Positions 53,130 to 62,647 of a stretch of 64,000 nucleotides of DNA are shown in pieces. Numbering within the stretch: the first letter of the stretch is position 1; every line of letters starts with the position of its first letter. The DNA is from Singulisphaera sp. GP187 (GTDB lineage: Bacteria; Planctomycetota; Planctomycetia; Isosphaerales; Isosphaeraceae). The notes under the pieces were generated by a model, which was not told the origin of the DNA, ran no database searches, and saw only the letters and a program-made list of their open reading frames with translations. The translations under genes were made by a program, and so were the position numbers. Location of the stretch: the NCBI RefSeq assembly GCF_900129635.1, contig NZ_FSRB01000001.1:1155501-1219500 (forward strand), in the 5' to 3' direction.

Positions 53130-54688
53130 GGGAGGCTGACCGAGTGGCGTTCAATCGTACCTTCCACCAAGCGGTCGATCTCCAATTCGAGGGCCTTTTG
53201 TTCGGTCGATCGGTTGAGCGCTTTGACCGCCTGGTCGGCGGTCGCGATCGCCTCGCCATCCACCTTCGAGATGATGTCGTTGGTCTTGAACACGCTGGCC
53301 AGCGGACTATCGGGCGCGACCTTGGCCACCACGGCGCCTTGGGGGGTTCCCGGCAGGCCGAGCCGACGAGCCGTCACTTCATCGAGGGTGGAGAGTTCTA
53401 GGCCCAACGCGTAGTTCGAGGTCGGCTCGGGACGGCCGGGGCGTCGGAGCGGACCGCGGGGGAGCGACCGTTCCGGCACGGGACCGGACTGAATCACGGT
53501 GCGATCGCGTTCACCCACCTTGACGGTCAAACGAATTTGTTTGTGTTCCCGGAGCACGACCAGTTCGGCGGGCTGGCCGATGGGGGCCATCGAGACCATG
53601 TTGATCAGGTGGTTGAGGTCTTGGACCTCGACCCCGCGGAAGCGAAGGATGATATCATCGTCCCTGAGTCCCGCATCGGCGGCGGGCGAGAATTGGTGGA
53701 CGACCGAGACCCAGGCCCCCTTGGTGCGGTCGAGACCGTGGGACAGGGCATCCTCGGTTCGGTACTCGGTCTCGCGATGAAGGTCGATCCCGAGCGCTCC
53801 GCGAGTGACCCGGCCGTTGGCGATCAACTGGTTCATGATCCAGTGGGCCAGGTTCATCGGAATGCTGAACCCGACTCCTTCGTTGCCGCCGCCGTTGGAG
53901 GCGATCGAGTTATTGATCCCGATCACCTCGCCCTTCATGTTGACCAGCGGACCTCCCGAGTTTCCGGGATTGATGGCCGCGTCGGTCTGGAGGAAGTCCT
54001 GGTTCTCGACATCCTCGAGCTCGTCCATGTGCCGCCCTCGGGCGCTGATGATCCCCTGGCTGACCGAATGCGTGAGGCCAAAGGGGCTCCCCAGGGCGAG
54101 GACCCAGGTTCCGACGGGGGTGGCGTCGCTATCGCCGAGGCGAGCCGCCGGCAGGTCTTCGCGGCCCAGGCCGAGCACGGCGATATCGGCCTTGGCATCG
54201 AGCCAAGTTCGGTTCGGGTGAATCGCAGTGCCATCCTTGAGGAAGATGTTGATCTTCTCGGGCCGGGCACCCTCCACAACGTGGTTGTTGGTCAGAACAT
54301 AAAGTTCTTTCCCACGATCGGCCCGGACGATCACGCCCGAGCCGGTCTCCTCGAACCGGCGGACGTGCGCGGAGTCGTCCCCCCGGCTCGTCTTTTGGGC
54401 CACGATATGGACCACGGCCGGCGAGACGGCCTCGGCCACGAGCTCGAACGTGCGGTTGACGTGCGCAAAGAGTTCATACTGGCGCGCGAGCTTTTCGTAG
54501 AGATCGGCCTCGGACTTCGCATTCGCGTTCACGGGGCGTGTCGAGGCGGACCCGGACGCGGACTCAGACCGAGCCAGCCCGGTCGCCTGCGCTGAGACCA
54601 ATGGCCCCCCTCGACTGAAGGCCACACCGAGGATGACGCCGCTGGCCAAGGTCGCCAGGAGCAGATACGGGGAAGAGGGGCGAGCCAT
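53126..54688 (-). CDS. HtrA/DegP-type serine protease with two PDZ domains
   Basis: A 520-residue envelope protease. An N-terminal signal/anchor (YLLLATLASGVILGVAF) leads to a trypsin-like domain with the triad His in LTNNHVVEGA, Asp in AKADIAVLGL and Ser in NPGNSGGPLV. PDZ1 (GAWVSVVHQFSPAADAGLRDDDIILRF) and PDZ2 (GAVVAKVAPDSPLASVFKTNDIISKVDG) follow, joined by a Pro/Arg-rich linker. DegP-type proteins degrade or refold misfolded envelope proteins. The ATG at 54688 gives the signal peptide directly; a longer frame to 54766 has none. Confidence 0.92.
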   Translation of the reverse strand: MARPSSPYLLLATLASGVILGVAFSRGGPLVSAQATGLARSESASGSASTRPVNANAKSEADLYEKLARQYELFAHVNRTFELVAEAVSPAVVHIVAQKTSRGDDSAHVRRFEETGSGVIVRADRGKELYVLTNNHVVEGARPEKINIFLKDGTAIHPNRTWLDAKADIAVLGLGREDLPAARLGDSDATPVGTWVLALGSPFGLTHSVSQGIISARGRHMDELEDVENQDFLQTDAAINPGNSGGPLVNMKGEVIGINNSIASNGGGNEGVGFSIPMNLAHWIMNQLIANGRVTRGALGIDLHRETEYRTEDALSHGLDRTKGAWVSVVHQFSPAADAGLRDDDIILRFRGVEVQDLNHLINMVSMAPIGQPAELVVLREHKQIRLTVKVGERDRTVIQSGPVPERSLPRGPLRRPGRPEPTSNYALGLELSTLDEVTARRLGLPGTPQGAVVAKVAPDSPLASVFKTNDIISKVDGEAIATADQAVKALNRSTEQKALELEIDRLVEGTIERHSVSLP

Positions 54689-54991
54689 GATTGACCGATC
54701 TCCACGCCAGGGCCGACAGGAGGGCGGAGCAGAGGATGTTAGGGAACGACATCTCCAACCTACCAACCAGGCCGGCGAGCAGGCTTTCCACCACTAATAT
54801 ATCCCTGTGTCTAGGTGCAAGTCAAAGAGCCGGTCGGCGCGACGGGGACGAGGACCGAGGGGGAGTCGGGAAGCCGCTCATTCCGCCAAAAAAAGAATCG
54901 TGTCAATCGCCAGGACCCGGCGTCGACCAGGTTCCTCGATTTCGCCCGTTGGCGTCCTCAAGGCCCGACTCGAGTCCGAAGTGGTTTGGAT
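54689..54991. other. intergenic region upstream of the HtrA gene
   Basis: About 300 bases holding the presumed HtrA promoter. ACTAATATAT near 54795 is the only AT-rich box. No gene is supported. Confidence 0.4.
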
Positions 54992-55026
54992 AAAAAAAAA
55001 GGAGGCCGCCGGAGCTCCCGGCGGCC
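54992..55026 (-). terminator. strong intrinsic terminator of the DksA-like gene
   Basis: On the minus strand GGCCGCCGG (55026-55018) and CCGGCGGCC (55012-55004) form a perfect nine-pair stem with a five-base loop, followed by TCC and nine T's. It lies 46 bases after the stop codon. Confidence 0.92.
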
Positions 55027-55071
55027 ATCTCACGGTCGAAGCCTGAATTCGATCGAACCATCCGCCGGATG

Positions 55072-55557
55072 TTAGCGGCCTGTTTCGCTCATATCCATCT
55101 CGAAATCGCTGAGTCGGATATCGGAGTCGCCGTCGTTGTCGTCGCTCGGCTTGTCGTAGATTTTCGCCCAACGCGGGTCATCCGCGCCCGCACCGAAGGC
55201 CTGACCCTGCCGCTCGTTCTCGCGCTGGCAGTCAATGCAGGTATTCGTGTACGGCAGTGCGTTCAGCCGGGCTTCGGCGATCTTGGCATTGCAGAACTCG
55301 CAACGACCGTACGCGCCATCAACGATCCGTTGCAGGGCATGCTCGATCTGGCCGAGTTCACGACTTTCAATTTCCACCAACTGCGAGCAAATCTCATCGT
55401 TGGCGGTGTCCACCGCGGCGTCGACGTTATCCCCCACAACGTTGAGAGCGGCGAATTGACGGAAGCTCTCCAAGTCACCGTTCAACGCTTTCCGCAAGGC
55501 GTCACGTCGCGCGACCAACCGTGAGTGAAGTCGAAGCAAGGCATCTTTGCGGGCCAT
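55072..55557 (-). CDS. DksA/TraR-family zinc-finger protein
   Basis: A 161-residue protein with the DksA/TraR layout: an N-terminal coiled-coil hairpin (about residues 1-85, LRLHSRLVARRDALRKAL ... IESRELGQIEHALQRI) and a four-Cys zinc finger, GAYGRCEFCNAKI ... NTCIDCQRE. An acidic tail of about 40 residues follows. Family members enter the RNA polymerase secondary channel and modulate initiation, often with ppGpp. The DxxDxA tip motif of DksA is not obvious, so it may be a relative with a different effect. GGAGGTGT precedes the ATG; a strong terminator makes it monocistronic. Confidence 0.88.
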   Translation of the reverse strand: MARKDALLRLHSRLVARRDALRKALNGDLESFRQFAALNVVGDNVDAAVDTANDEICSQLVEIESRELGQIEHALQRIVDGAYGRCEFCNAKIAEARLNALPYTNTCIDCQRENERQGQAFGAGADDPRWAKIYDKPSDDNDGDSDIRLSDFEMDMSETGR

Positions 55558-56345
55558 GTTACACCTCCTGGTGTACGTCGAAGCGGATCAACGGTTGCCG
55601 AGATCGGACCGACGGACCCGCGCTATTCACTCGAACCAAAAAACCCGGTCACGAAAAAAACCATCCGACGGATCCGAGATCAAAAAAAGTCGGACCGGGT
55701 TGTGTCCAACAGTCTAGAACCCGATCGCACCGATCTGGGCGGAACGACCCTCAAGGAGAAGGTCTCGCGTCGTATCAGCCGAGCACATTATGCGCCATAG
55801 GCAAGAGACGGGGACCTTTTTTGTCGAGTCTCAGAACTAATACGTCGCTCAGACACAATGGTTTGCCATAATTCGACTTTTTTTGCGGAAGCAGGTTCGG
55901 TCAGCGTTTCGCATGCGACAATACCTTAGTCAGACGTCAGTTCCGGCCGACATCACGCGTTGTTTTTTTTCCACGTTCAACGAATCCGAGGAATTCAAAC
56001 CGGGCTCGGGCGGACATTCTGCCCTGGCTTTGGGGCTCCCGACACGTCGTGCATCGTCGCTCACCTCCCTCATATCGAGAACTTGCCTAGCGGACGTCAC
56101 TTCTTCGTTACAAATTCTTCGGAAATGTTCGGCGGTTGGGGCGTCCACGCCCCCCTGGATTTCGATCTGAACTCTTTGACGTTCTACGCCTTTATGAGTT
56201 CCCTGTGACCGCTTCTCCGAGGCAATTTGGACAATCTCCTTCAATTCCGGCTCCGAAAATGCTCGCCGAATGGCCGTGTCGTTCCGCCTGGCCTGAAGGG
56301 ATGATCGACTTGTTGGGATTGGGAAGGTTAGGGGTAATGGTGGGT
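55558..56345. other. long intergenic region without a supported gene
   Basis: About 790 bases, the longest gene-free stretch apart from repeats. A 104-residue minus-strand frame (55930-56244) has no clear family and is doubtful. Base composition from 55560 to 55990 is lower in GC, with several A- and T-runs, so it may hold promoters for the DksA-like gene or a decayed gene. Confidence 0.4.
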
Positions 56346-57926
56346 TCAGGGGTGGGAGGAGTTGGCGGCGCGGGGGAGTGAGTAGTAGGCCACGACGCGA
56401 GGAGCGTCGGACCCCGGCGTTCTCAAGAAATTAATATATTGGTCCTGCTTGGTCCCGAAGTAGATCCATTGCTCCATGAGCTGGCTTTGCGTGCCCGAGA
56501 AGATGACCCGATTCGGTTTCCCCCCCAGGAGCGACCGGACCTGGGTCGGGGTCAGGTTCGTCAGCTTTCGATTTTGGGGGGCGGGAACGGTCTCGAGTTT
56601 GGCGGTGGCGGTGACCCCGGTGCTTGAATTCGACTTTGTCGACTCGACCCACTCGTCGTTGACCTTGCGGAATCCTCGTCGTCGGAAGGCGTCGGCCACC
56701 TCCTTGGATTGGGGGTCGATCTTCCAGGCGCTCTGGAGTAGCTCGATCGCGGTCGCTTGATCCTCGATCAGGTTTTCGTACAGTGTGGCCAGACCGAGTC
56801 GACCTTCGGCATCGGTCGGGCTCATCTGGTGGTTGCGTTGTTCGTCGAGCCAACCACGCAATAGGTCGCGGGCCCGATCGGCCTGGTGCAGTTGTTCACT
56901 GTAGAGCTTGGCAAGGGATTTTACCTCGCTCAGCCGCAGGGTTGCCAGCTGGCCCGTTTTGGTTTTCAAGCCTTGCTCGTACAGTCGTTCGGCCACTTTC
57001 GGCCGGTCCGGGAGTTGGCGGGTGGCCCGTTCGGCCAGTGTCAGCGACTCTTGGGGCGCTAACTCCGCGGTTCGTTCCAGCAGGCGTTGCGTGGCATCGG
57101 CCCAGAGGCGGTGGTCGAGTGCTTTGCGGACCGTTACGGGAGCCGTTCGGTACGCGTCGGCGGGATCTTTCGCGTAAGGGCCTTCCCAGGTGGCCAGTTC
57201 GGTTGCCTCGGTGGTCACGGGCGCAGCTGAATCGGCGAAGAAGGCCGTCAGGTCGGCGAGCAGGCGGGCCAACGCCTCGGGCTCCTTCGCGCTCTCCAGT
57301 CGGGCGCGGAAGCTGCGATGGGCCAGCGCCGAGGGCTCCGGCTCGGGAAGGCCGTGAGCGCGGGCGCGTTCAGCGAGCTTGAGCCAGAGCTTGGCCGGAT
57401 CGGTCGTCCGGCTCTCGGCCTCGAACCGGATCGCCTCGAGCTCGATCTCCCGCGCCCGTTGCAACAGGGCATCGTCCTGAAACTCTCTGGCTCGTCGATC
57501 GGCCCAGGCCGCCCAGGCGGCTCGTTTCTCGAATTCACCGGGCGGGAGGATCGATACGCCTCGGTTCAACCGCACTAGGTCTTTGGGAAAGAGTTCGATC
57601 GTGGTGACGTCGCAGACCCATTGGTCGCCCTCCCGTTTGAGAATTCCGGTCAGGCGGACCGCGGGGACCCCTGGAGACTGGCGGTAACGGAGCCGCGGAG
57701 GGAGGCGAAACAGGACCGGGGTCCGTTTCAGGGTGATTTCATCGAAGTCGCGTCCCTGATGGAACAGGAAGAGCGCCACTCGGTCGTCGACACTGACTTC
57801 ACGTCCGATCAACTCGGGACGCTTGGTCAGTTCCGCGGGGTCGACCGTGGTCGCCGCGGCCCGGGCGCGCGTTGTGAATGGGGCCAGGCCGAGCAACAGG
57901 GCCACGAGAACCAGGCGCCTGGTCAT
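56346..57926 (-). CDS. exported protein with TPR-like region, unknown function
   Basis: A 526-residue protein with a signal peptide (RRLVLVALLLGLAPFTTRARA). An OB-like or beta-rich part (about 30-130) contains VSVDDRVALFLFHQGRDFDEITLKRTP. The long middle is helical and Ala/Arg/Glu-rich, with a TPR-like unit near LGLATLYENLIEDQATAIELLQSAWKIDPQS. The C-terminus has LTPTQVRSLLGGKPNRVIFSGTQSQLMEQWIYFG, which resembles the SmpA/BamE-type outer-membrane lipoprotein motif. Its start overlaps the upstream gene stop by ATGA, so the two are coupled. Confidence 0.7.
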   Translation of the reverse strand: MTRRLVLVALLLGLAPFTTRARAAATTVDPAELTKRPELIGREVSVDDRVALFLFHQGRDFDEITLKRTPVLFRLPPRLRYRQSPGVPAVRLTGILKREGDQWVCDVTTIELFPKDLVRLNRGVSILPPGEFEKRAAWAAWADRRAREFQDDALLQRAREIELEAIRFEAESRTTDPAKLWLKLAERARAHGLPEPEPSALAHRSFRARLESAKEPEALARLLADLTAFFADSAAPVTTEATELATWEGPYAKDPADAYRTAPVTVRKALDHRLWADATQRLLERTAELAPQESLTLAERATRQLPDRPKVAERLYEQGLKTKTGQLATLRLSEVKSLAKLYSEQLHQADRARDLLRGWLDEQRNHQMSPTDAEGRLGLATLYENLIEDQATAIELLQSAWKIDPQSKEVADAFRRRGFRKVNDEWVESTKSNSSTGVTATAKLETVPAPQNRKLTNLTPTQVRSLLGGKPNRVIFSGTQSQLMEQWIYFGTKQDQYINFLRTPGSDAPRVVAYYSLPRAANSSHP

Positions 57927-59227
57927 GGCAATGCCTCTCCCGAGGCCTCCTCGGGGGCGGGTCGGCCGATCGCTTCGAGCGCCCGGGGATGGGTCAGGAA
58001 CACGCCGCTCTCCGGCTCGAGGCCCACCAGCCATTCCTTATTGACACGGGTGAGCGACGCCAGGCGGGCGCCGAACTGAACGCGGTCGCCTACTTTGGGG
58101 TGGGTCAGTTCGAAGAGTTGAAACCCGGTCAAGTCAATCCGCCCGACGCGGAGATTCGGGTAGCTGCCTTCGCCGTTCGGAACGATCCGATAGTCGAGGT
58201 CGTACGAGCCGGTGCCGGTCGCGTCGGGGACGGCCCGCACGGTGGAATCCAGGAAGAAGGACCGCCCTTTGTAGAACGTCGAAAACCGCGACGACCATTC
58301 CGTCGCGTTAGCGTCGGCCGAGGCTTCGACGAGGATCTGTTCCAAGGGTTCCGGCGCGAGCGTCGTGAAGATGGCCGCTTCCTCGGCCCCGTGGCGCACT
58401 TCCGCCGCTCCCTCGACCGCCCCCCCGAGCGCGTCGACGGCGCGCTTGCCTTCGGACAGGAGTTGATGAGCCGTGTCGAAGTCGCCGGCGTCGAGCGCGG
58501 CGAGCCCTTGTTCACGAGCGATCTCGACGACCCGGGGCAGGTCCTGGAACTTCGAGCGCCAGACGCGGAACCCCACGGTCGCCGTGACAATCAGGGCCAC
58601 AGCCAAAAAAAGCAACGGGTTGCGCCGTCGACGCGCCCAATCGCCCACCGATTGGCGCGGAGCCACCGCGATGCGCGGGCCTTCGCGATTCTGTTGAGGA
58701 GTGCGGGGTGCCCCCGCGGGGTGTCGGTCTTTGAGGCTTCCCGGTGTCTTTTGCGATCCCGTGGTCCGCCGCTCGGCGCCGGCCTGACGCTGGGCTTCCT
58801 GCTCAGACACGGACAAACTGTCAAAAAAATCGGAGTCCTTGCCGGATTCTGATCCTTCTTCGGTCGGGGTGGAATCGGAATCCACCCACTCGATCTCTCC
58901 GTCGACGTCCGTCGCCTCGGGCGGCCGCGGCGCCTGGATCGGGTCGGAGAGGCGGACCGGTTCGTCTTCGCGTTCAGGATCGACCGCGGAGCGTGCCGCT
59001 TGAGCCTCGCGTGCGGATTCGGCCGCGACCGGTTCGGGCAAGGGGCTCCGCGGGAGGACGAATATCCCCTCGCCGCAGGTGGGGCAGCGGAGCGCCTGGT
59101 ATCCTTCGGTCCGTTCGCCGCGGAGCCGATGTCCTTCGGGACAGGCGACGCTGTAGTACTGGACCTTGGCAGGCGAGGCCGGCGTTAATCCTCGCAGCAG
59201 CCGCCGCGTACGTTCGAGGAGGTTCAA
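57923..59227 (-). CDS. zinc-ribbon membrane protein, partner of the downstream exported protein
   Basis: A 434-residue protein. It has an N-terminal zinc ribbon (CPEGHRLRGERTEGYQALRCPTCG, about 29-52), a long acidic, disordered linker (about 60-200), one membrane span (about 208-225, PLLFLAVALIVTATVGF), then a periplasmic helical and beta-rich region. The start is not set by a clear ribosome binding site. It overlaps the following gene by four bases, which suggests a two-component envelope module. Function is unknown. Confidence 0.7.
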   Translation of the reverse strand: MNLLERTRRLLRGLTPASPAKVQYYSVACPEGHRLRGERTEGYQALRCPTCGEGIFVLPRSPLPEPVAAESAREAQAARSAVDPEREDEPVRLSDPIQAPRPPEATDVDGEIEWVDSDSTPTEEGSESGKDSDFFDSLSVSEQEAQRQAGAERRTTGSQKTPGSLKDRHPAGAPRTPQQNREGPRIAVAPRQSVGDWARRRRNPLLFLAVALIVTATVGFRVWRSKFQDLPRVVEIAREQGLAALDAGDFDTAHQLLSEGKRAVDALGGAVEGAAEVRHGAEEAAIFTTLAPEPLEQILVEASADANATEWSSRFSTFYKGRSFFLDSTVRAVPDATGTGSYDLDYRIVPNGEGSYPNLRVGRIDLTGFQLFELTHPKVGDRVQFGARLASLTRVNKEWLVGLEPESGVFLTHPRALEAIGRPAPEEASGEALP

Positions 59228-59492
59228 CGGTCCTCACCCTTCGCCGTGACCTGGGAATTCGAGTCGCAAGGGGCTGATCGGCGGGACGGAAAGCCATCGC
59301 CTTTTTCTGTATCTGAAGTGACAATTATCCTGATTATCGGCCAATCCTTGGCTGGGGTCAACCACTCGCCCGGAGCCACTCGAATCGTTCGGTCAACTTG
59401 TCGCCCCGAAACAGAGACCCTATCATGAGTTGGAAGACTGAAACGGTTGGGGCGCGGGGGATTCGGGCCCGTCATTTGTGTTGGGGAGGGTT

Positions 59493-60722
59493 ATGCAGGT
59501 CGGTGTCACTTTTCAGGATGAGCGGCTGGAGTTGGACGTTCCCGAGGACCGGCTGGTCGGCGAATGGCATGGGCCGGCCGGTGTCGGGCTTCAGGACGTC
59601 GAGCGTCTCGTCATTGATGCGCTGGAGCAACCGCGGCAATATCCGCCGCTGCGCCAGGCCGTTGTCCCAGGCGATCATGTCGTGATTGCGCTCGATGCCC
59701 TCGAGCCCCACGCCTCCGCCGTTCTCAGGGGGGTCTGCGAAACGCTCCGGAATGCCGGGGTCGACCCCGCCTCGATGACCGTCCTTTCCACCCTCGGGCC
59801 GGCTCCCGGGATCGCCCCGCTCGAGTTGCCGGAGCAAGTGTCACTGGTCGTCCACGACCCGGCGGACCGGTCAGAACTGGCGTATTTGGCGAGCACGCAG
59901 AGCGGCCGTCGCGTCTATCTGAACAAGCTGGTCACCGACGCGGACTTTGTTTTACCGATCGGCCGGCTCGGTCCCGACGACGTTCTGGGCTATCGCGGCC
60001 CTTGGCGCACGCTCTATCCTTGCTTGAGCGATCTCGAGACCTTGCAGGCGTTCCGAGGGTGGGCGAGCGAGGCCCAACTCAATCGCGATGCCCCCTCGAA
60101 GGCGCTCACCGAAGTCACGGAAGCGAGCTGGCTGCTCGGCAGCCAGTTCCATCTCGGCATCGTGCCCGGTATCGTCGGCCCGGCCGAGGTGGTCGCGGGG
60201 CTGGACTCGGCCGTCCGTGAGCAAGGCGCCGAGGCCATTGATCGGTTCTGGAAGTTCCGCGTCGAGACGCGGGCGGAACTCGTTGTGGCGGGGATCGGCC
60301 GGCCCGGGATTCCGACGACCTTGGAGGAACTCGCCGACGGCTTGAGCACCGCCGCGCGGTTGGTGGAGCGCGGTGGAAAAATCGTGATCCTCTCCCGGGC
60401 CGCGGGGGGACTCGGGCCTGCGTTCCAGAAGCTGGTGGGCGTCGACAATCCGCGGGTGGCGCTGAAGGCACTGCGAGGCCACGAGGCCGATCTCGATTAC
60501 TCGGCCGCGCGCTCCCTGGCCAGCGCTCTCGCCTGGGCCGACGTCTACTTGCTCAGCGGATTGAAGCCTGACGACGTCGAGGACCTCGCGATGGTTCCAC
60601 TGGAACGGGCTGAGGAGGCTCGCCGACTGGTTTCCGCCAGCCGTTCTTGCCTGTTCCTGAGCCAGGCGGAGTTGACCTCCACGGAAGTCCTCGACGAATT
60701 GAACGATTCGACCGAAGCATGA
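59493..60722 (+). CDS. LarA-like (lactate racemase family) protein
   Basis: A 409-residue protein resembling the LarA N-domain family: PGDHVVIALDALEPHASAVLRGV, DFVLPIGRLGPDDVLGYRGPW, and a C-terminal Rossmann-like region with GGKIVILSRAAGGLGPAFQKL. LarA racemises lactate with a nickel-pincer cofactor; I cannot place the pincer Lys and His residues with confidence, so the reaction is open. GGGGAGGG lies before the ATG at 59493. No larB/C/E is in the window. Its stop overlaps the first possible start of the YgfZ-like gene. Confidence 0.65.
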   Translation: MQVGVTFQDERLELDVPEDRLVGEWHGPAGVGLQDVERLVIDALEQPRQYPPLRQAVVPGDHVVIALDALEPHASAVLRGVCETLRNAGVDPASMTVLSTLGPAPGIAPLELPEQVSLVVHDPADRSELAYLASTQSGRRVYLNKLVTDADFVLPIGRLGPDDVLGYRGPWRTLYPCLSDLETLQAFRGWASEAQLNRDAPSKALTEVTEASWLLGSQFHLGIVPGIVGPAEVVAGLDSAVREQGAEAIDRFWKFRVETRAELVVAGIGRPGIPTTLEELADGLSTAARLVERGGKIVILSRAAGGLGPAFQKLVGVDNPRVALKALRGHEADLDYSAARSLASALAWADVYLLSGLKPDDVEDLAMVPLERAEEARRLVSASRSCLFLSQAELTSTEVLDELNDSTEA

Positions 60723-60754
60723 TTCCGACCAACAGCGAGGGGATTCGAGGACCG

Positions 60755-61777
60755 ATGGTCGAACCGAATGACCTCTACCGTGCGCTCAAGACCCAGCCTG
60801 GATTCATCGACCGTAGCGATCGCGTGCGCGTCGAGGTCGGCGGGACTGACCGCGCCAAGTTTTTGCATAACCTGACGACTAACGACGTGAAGCGCCTGGC
60901 CGTGGGCCGTGGGCACGAGGCGTTCGTGACGAGCCTGCAAGGAAAGACCCTTGGCTACATCACGCTGGTGGCGTCCGAGGATCGGATCCTGCTCCGGACC
61001 GATCCGGGGGGAGCCGGCCTGCTGCTGCCCCATCTTCGGAAATATGGGGTGTTTGACGAAGTTTCGATCGACGACCTGAGCGCCCAGACCTTCGAATACC
61101 ACCTGACCGGGTCGACCGCCGCCGACTTGCTCCGCTCGGCCGGAGCCGAGTTGCCTCCCGAGGGCGACTTGAATCACGGTTCCACTGCGATTGATGGGTG
61201 CGCCGTCCAGGTGATCCGCGAGGCGCCGACCGGTCAGCCCGGCCTGACGCTAGTCGGGAGTCTGGCCGACGCACCGCGGGTCGCCGCCCAGATTCGTGCG
61301 TTGGGAGCGGGGCTGGGGTTGGTCGAGATCGATCCCGCGATGTTCGACCTTTTGCGCATCGAGGCGGGCACGCCGGTGTTCGGGCGCGAGGTCACCGAGG
61401 AGAATTTGCCCCAGGAGATTGGCCGCGACAACCGCGCCATCAGCTTCGTCAAAGGGTGCTATCTCGGGCAGGAGACCGTGGCCCGGATCGATGCGCTGGG
61501 GCACGTCAACAAGCTGTTGAAAGGCCTCAAGTTCCTGACTCCCGAGGGCGTTACGGCGGAGAATGCCGTGCTGACGCGCGAGGGCAAGCCGATCGGGAAA
61601 GTCACCTCGAAGGTGTTCTCGCCGGGATGGGGCCGGCCGATCGCCCTTGGCTTCGTCAGGGCGGCTCATGCCGAGGCGGGAACCGAACTCCTCTGCCAGA
61701 GCGAGGGAGAAGGGGAGCCCCGGAGCGTCGTCGTCTACGACTTACCGATGTTGCCCCCCAACCTGGGCGAAGTCTGA
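60755..61777 (+). CDS. ygfZ: YgfZ/GcvT-family folate-binding protein
   Basis: A 340-residue member of the GcvT-like family. It has the YgfZ signature KGCYLGQETVARIDALGHVNK, preceded by LRIEAGTPVFGREVTEENLPQEIGRDNRAISF, and the N-terminal LTTNDVKRLAVGRGHEAFVTSLQGKTLGYITLV. YgfZ uses tetrahydrofolate to help iron-sulfur cluster assembly or repair. GAGG five bases before the ATG at 60755 supports this start and matches the family N-terminus (NDLYRALK). An ATG at 60719 overlaps the previous stop (ATGA) and would add 12 residues. Confidence 0.85.
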   Translation: MVEPNDLYRALKTQPGFIDRSDRVRVEVGGTDRAKFLHNLTTNDVKRLAVGRGHEAFVTSLQGKTLGYITLVASEDRILLRTDPGGAGLLLPHLRKYGVFDEVSIDDLSAQTFEYHLTGSTAADLLRSAGAELPPEGDLNHGSTAIDGCAVQVIREAPTGQPGLTLVGSLADAPRVAAQIRALGAGLGLVEIDPAMFDLLRIEAGTPVFGREVTEENLPQEIGRDNRAISFVKGCYLGQETVARIDALGHVNKLLKGLKFLTPEGVTAENAVLTREGKPIGKVTSKVFSPGWGRPIALGFVRAAHAEAGTELLCQSEGEGEPRSVVVYDLPMLPPNLGEV

Positions 61778-61863
61778 ATTCCAGAGGAGGCGAGGCGGGA
61801 ACTCCGGGATGACCGAACTTCGGTGACTCGGGAGCCCGCCTCCGACTCGGAATCGTGACGCGA

Positions 61864-62136
61864 TCAGGGGGCGTTCAGTTCCTTGAGGGCGCCTGCGGGA
61901 ATATTGGCGATCTGCAGGATCGTTTCCGGAGCCTGACACAAGCCGAGGTTCTCGAGCACGATCACCCCATAGGGGGAGGACTGCTCGTGTTCGGACCCAT
62001 GCTCGGGGTCGCTGTCCGCGCGGGCCACTCGGCCGCGGATGACCTGGCCAGCGTAGTCGACTCGTACCAGCGGGTTACGAGTCCCTTGCTTCTGGCGAAT
62101 CACCGGGAGCGTCGAATGGCACTCATCAAACGTCAT
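61864..62136 (-). CDS. small conserved-looking hypothetical protein
   Basis: A 90-residue protein (MTFDECHSTLPVIRQKQGTR...) with a perfect AAGGAGG seven bases before the ATG at 62136, which argues it is real. The sequence has a beta-rich middle (NPLVRVDYAGQVIRGRVARADSD) and a hydrophobic, helical end (PETILQIANIPAGALKELN). No cysteine motif or membrane span is seen. I do not recognise a family. Confidence 0.65.
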   Translation of the reverse strand: MTFDECHSTLPVIRQKQGTRNPLVRVDYAGQVIRGRVARADSDPEHGSEHEQSSPYGVIVLENLGLCQAPETILQIANIPAGALKELNAP

Positions 62137-62443
62137 CGGAATCCTCCTTGAACACCGAGGGTTGGGTCCGTTTTTTCGCGGACCGGCGCGGCCAATCGCG
62201 GGCGCGCTCACTCTCAAGACCGGCCCTCATCGGGAGCAATCCGGATCATCCTCATCCAACGAACGTGGGTCAAGCCAAATTGGTTCGATCCCAGGCTCAT
62301 CGTTCGAGCGGTTTCCGCTTCGTTGTCATTCGCCGGGCAACTCGCCCCGAAGCCACCGAACGCTTTCGTTGTGACTTTGGGGCCACGAGTTCGGCATGAT
62401 CGGCCTTGGCGGCATCGGGGAGTGGGCACGGCCCACCATTTAA
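62137..62443. other. intergenic region without a supported gene
   Basis: About 300 bases between the small hypothetical gene and the AT-rich inverted repeat. Short frames on both strands have no recognisable product. Confidence 0.35.
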
Positions 62444-62538
62444 GAATTTAACCACGAATCACACGAATGAAAACAAATCATGGAGGCTTGAATCATGGTT
62501 TGAGTTTTTAATGATTCACGTCATTCGTGGTTAAATTC
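62444..62538. repeat. AT-rich inverted repeat
   Basis: GAATTTAACCACGAAT (62444-62459) and ATTCGTGGTTAAATTC (62523-62538) are perfect inverted repeats of 16 bases; arms extend imperfectly to 27 bases. The 40-base loop contains AATCATGG twice. The composition is far more AT-rich than the surroundings, and related ACCACGAAT repeats occur in unrelated bacteria, which suggests a small mobile hairpin. Confidence 0.7.
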
Positions 62539-62647
62539 CGCGATTTTTGGGCGTCGCGTGACCGCTTTTTTTGGCAAGAAGATCGGGATGGTGGGCTGTC
62601 CCCACCCCCGAGAGGGATTCGAGTCTCGCTACGAAGCGATCGCGTTA

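Noticed and set aside
55930..56244. 104-residue minus-strand frame as a gene
   Set aside because: No ribosome binding site of note, no family, and it lies in a stretch of mixed composition.
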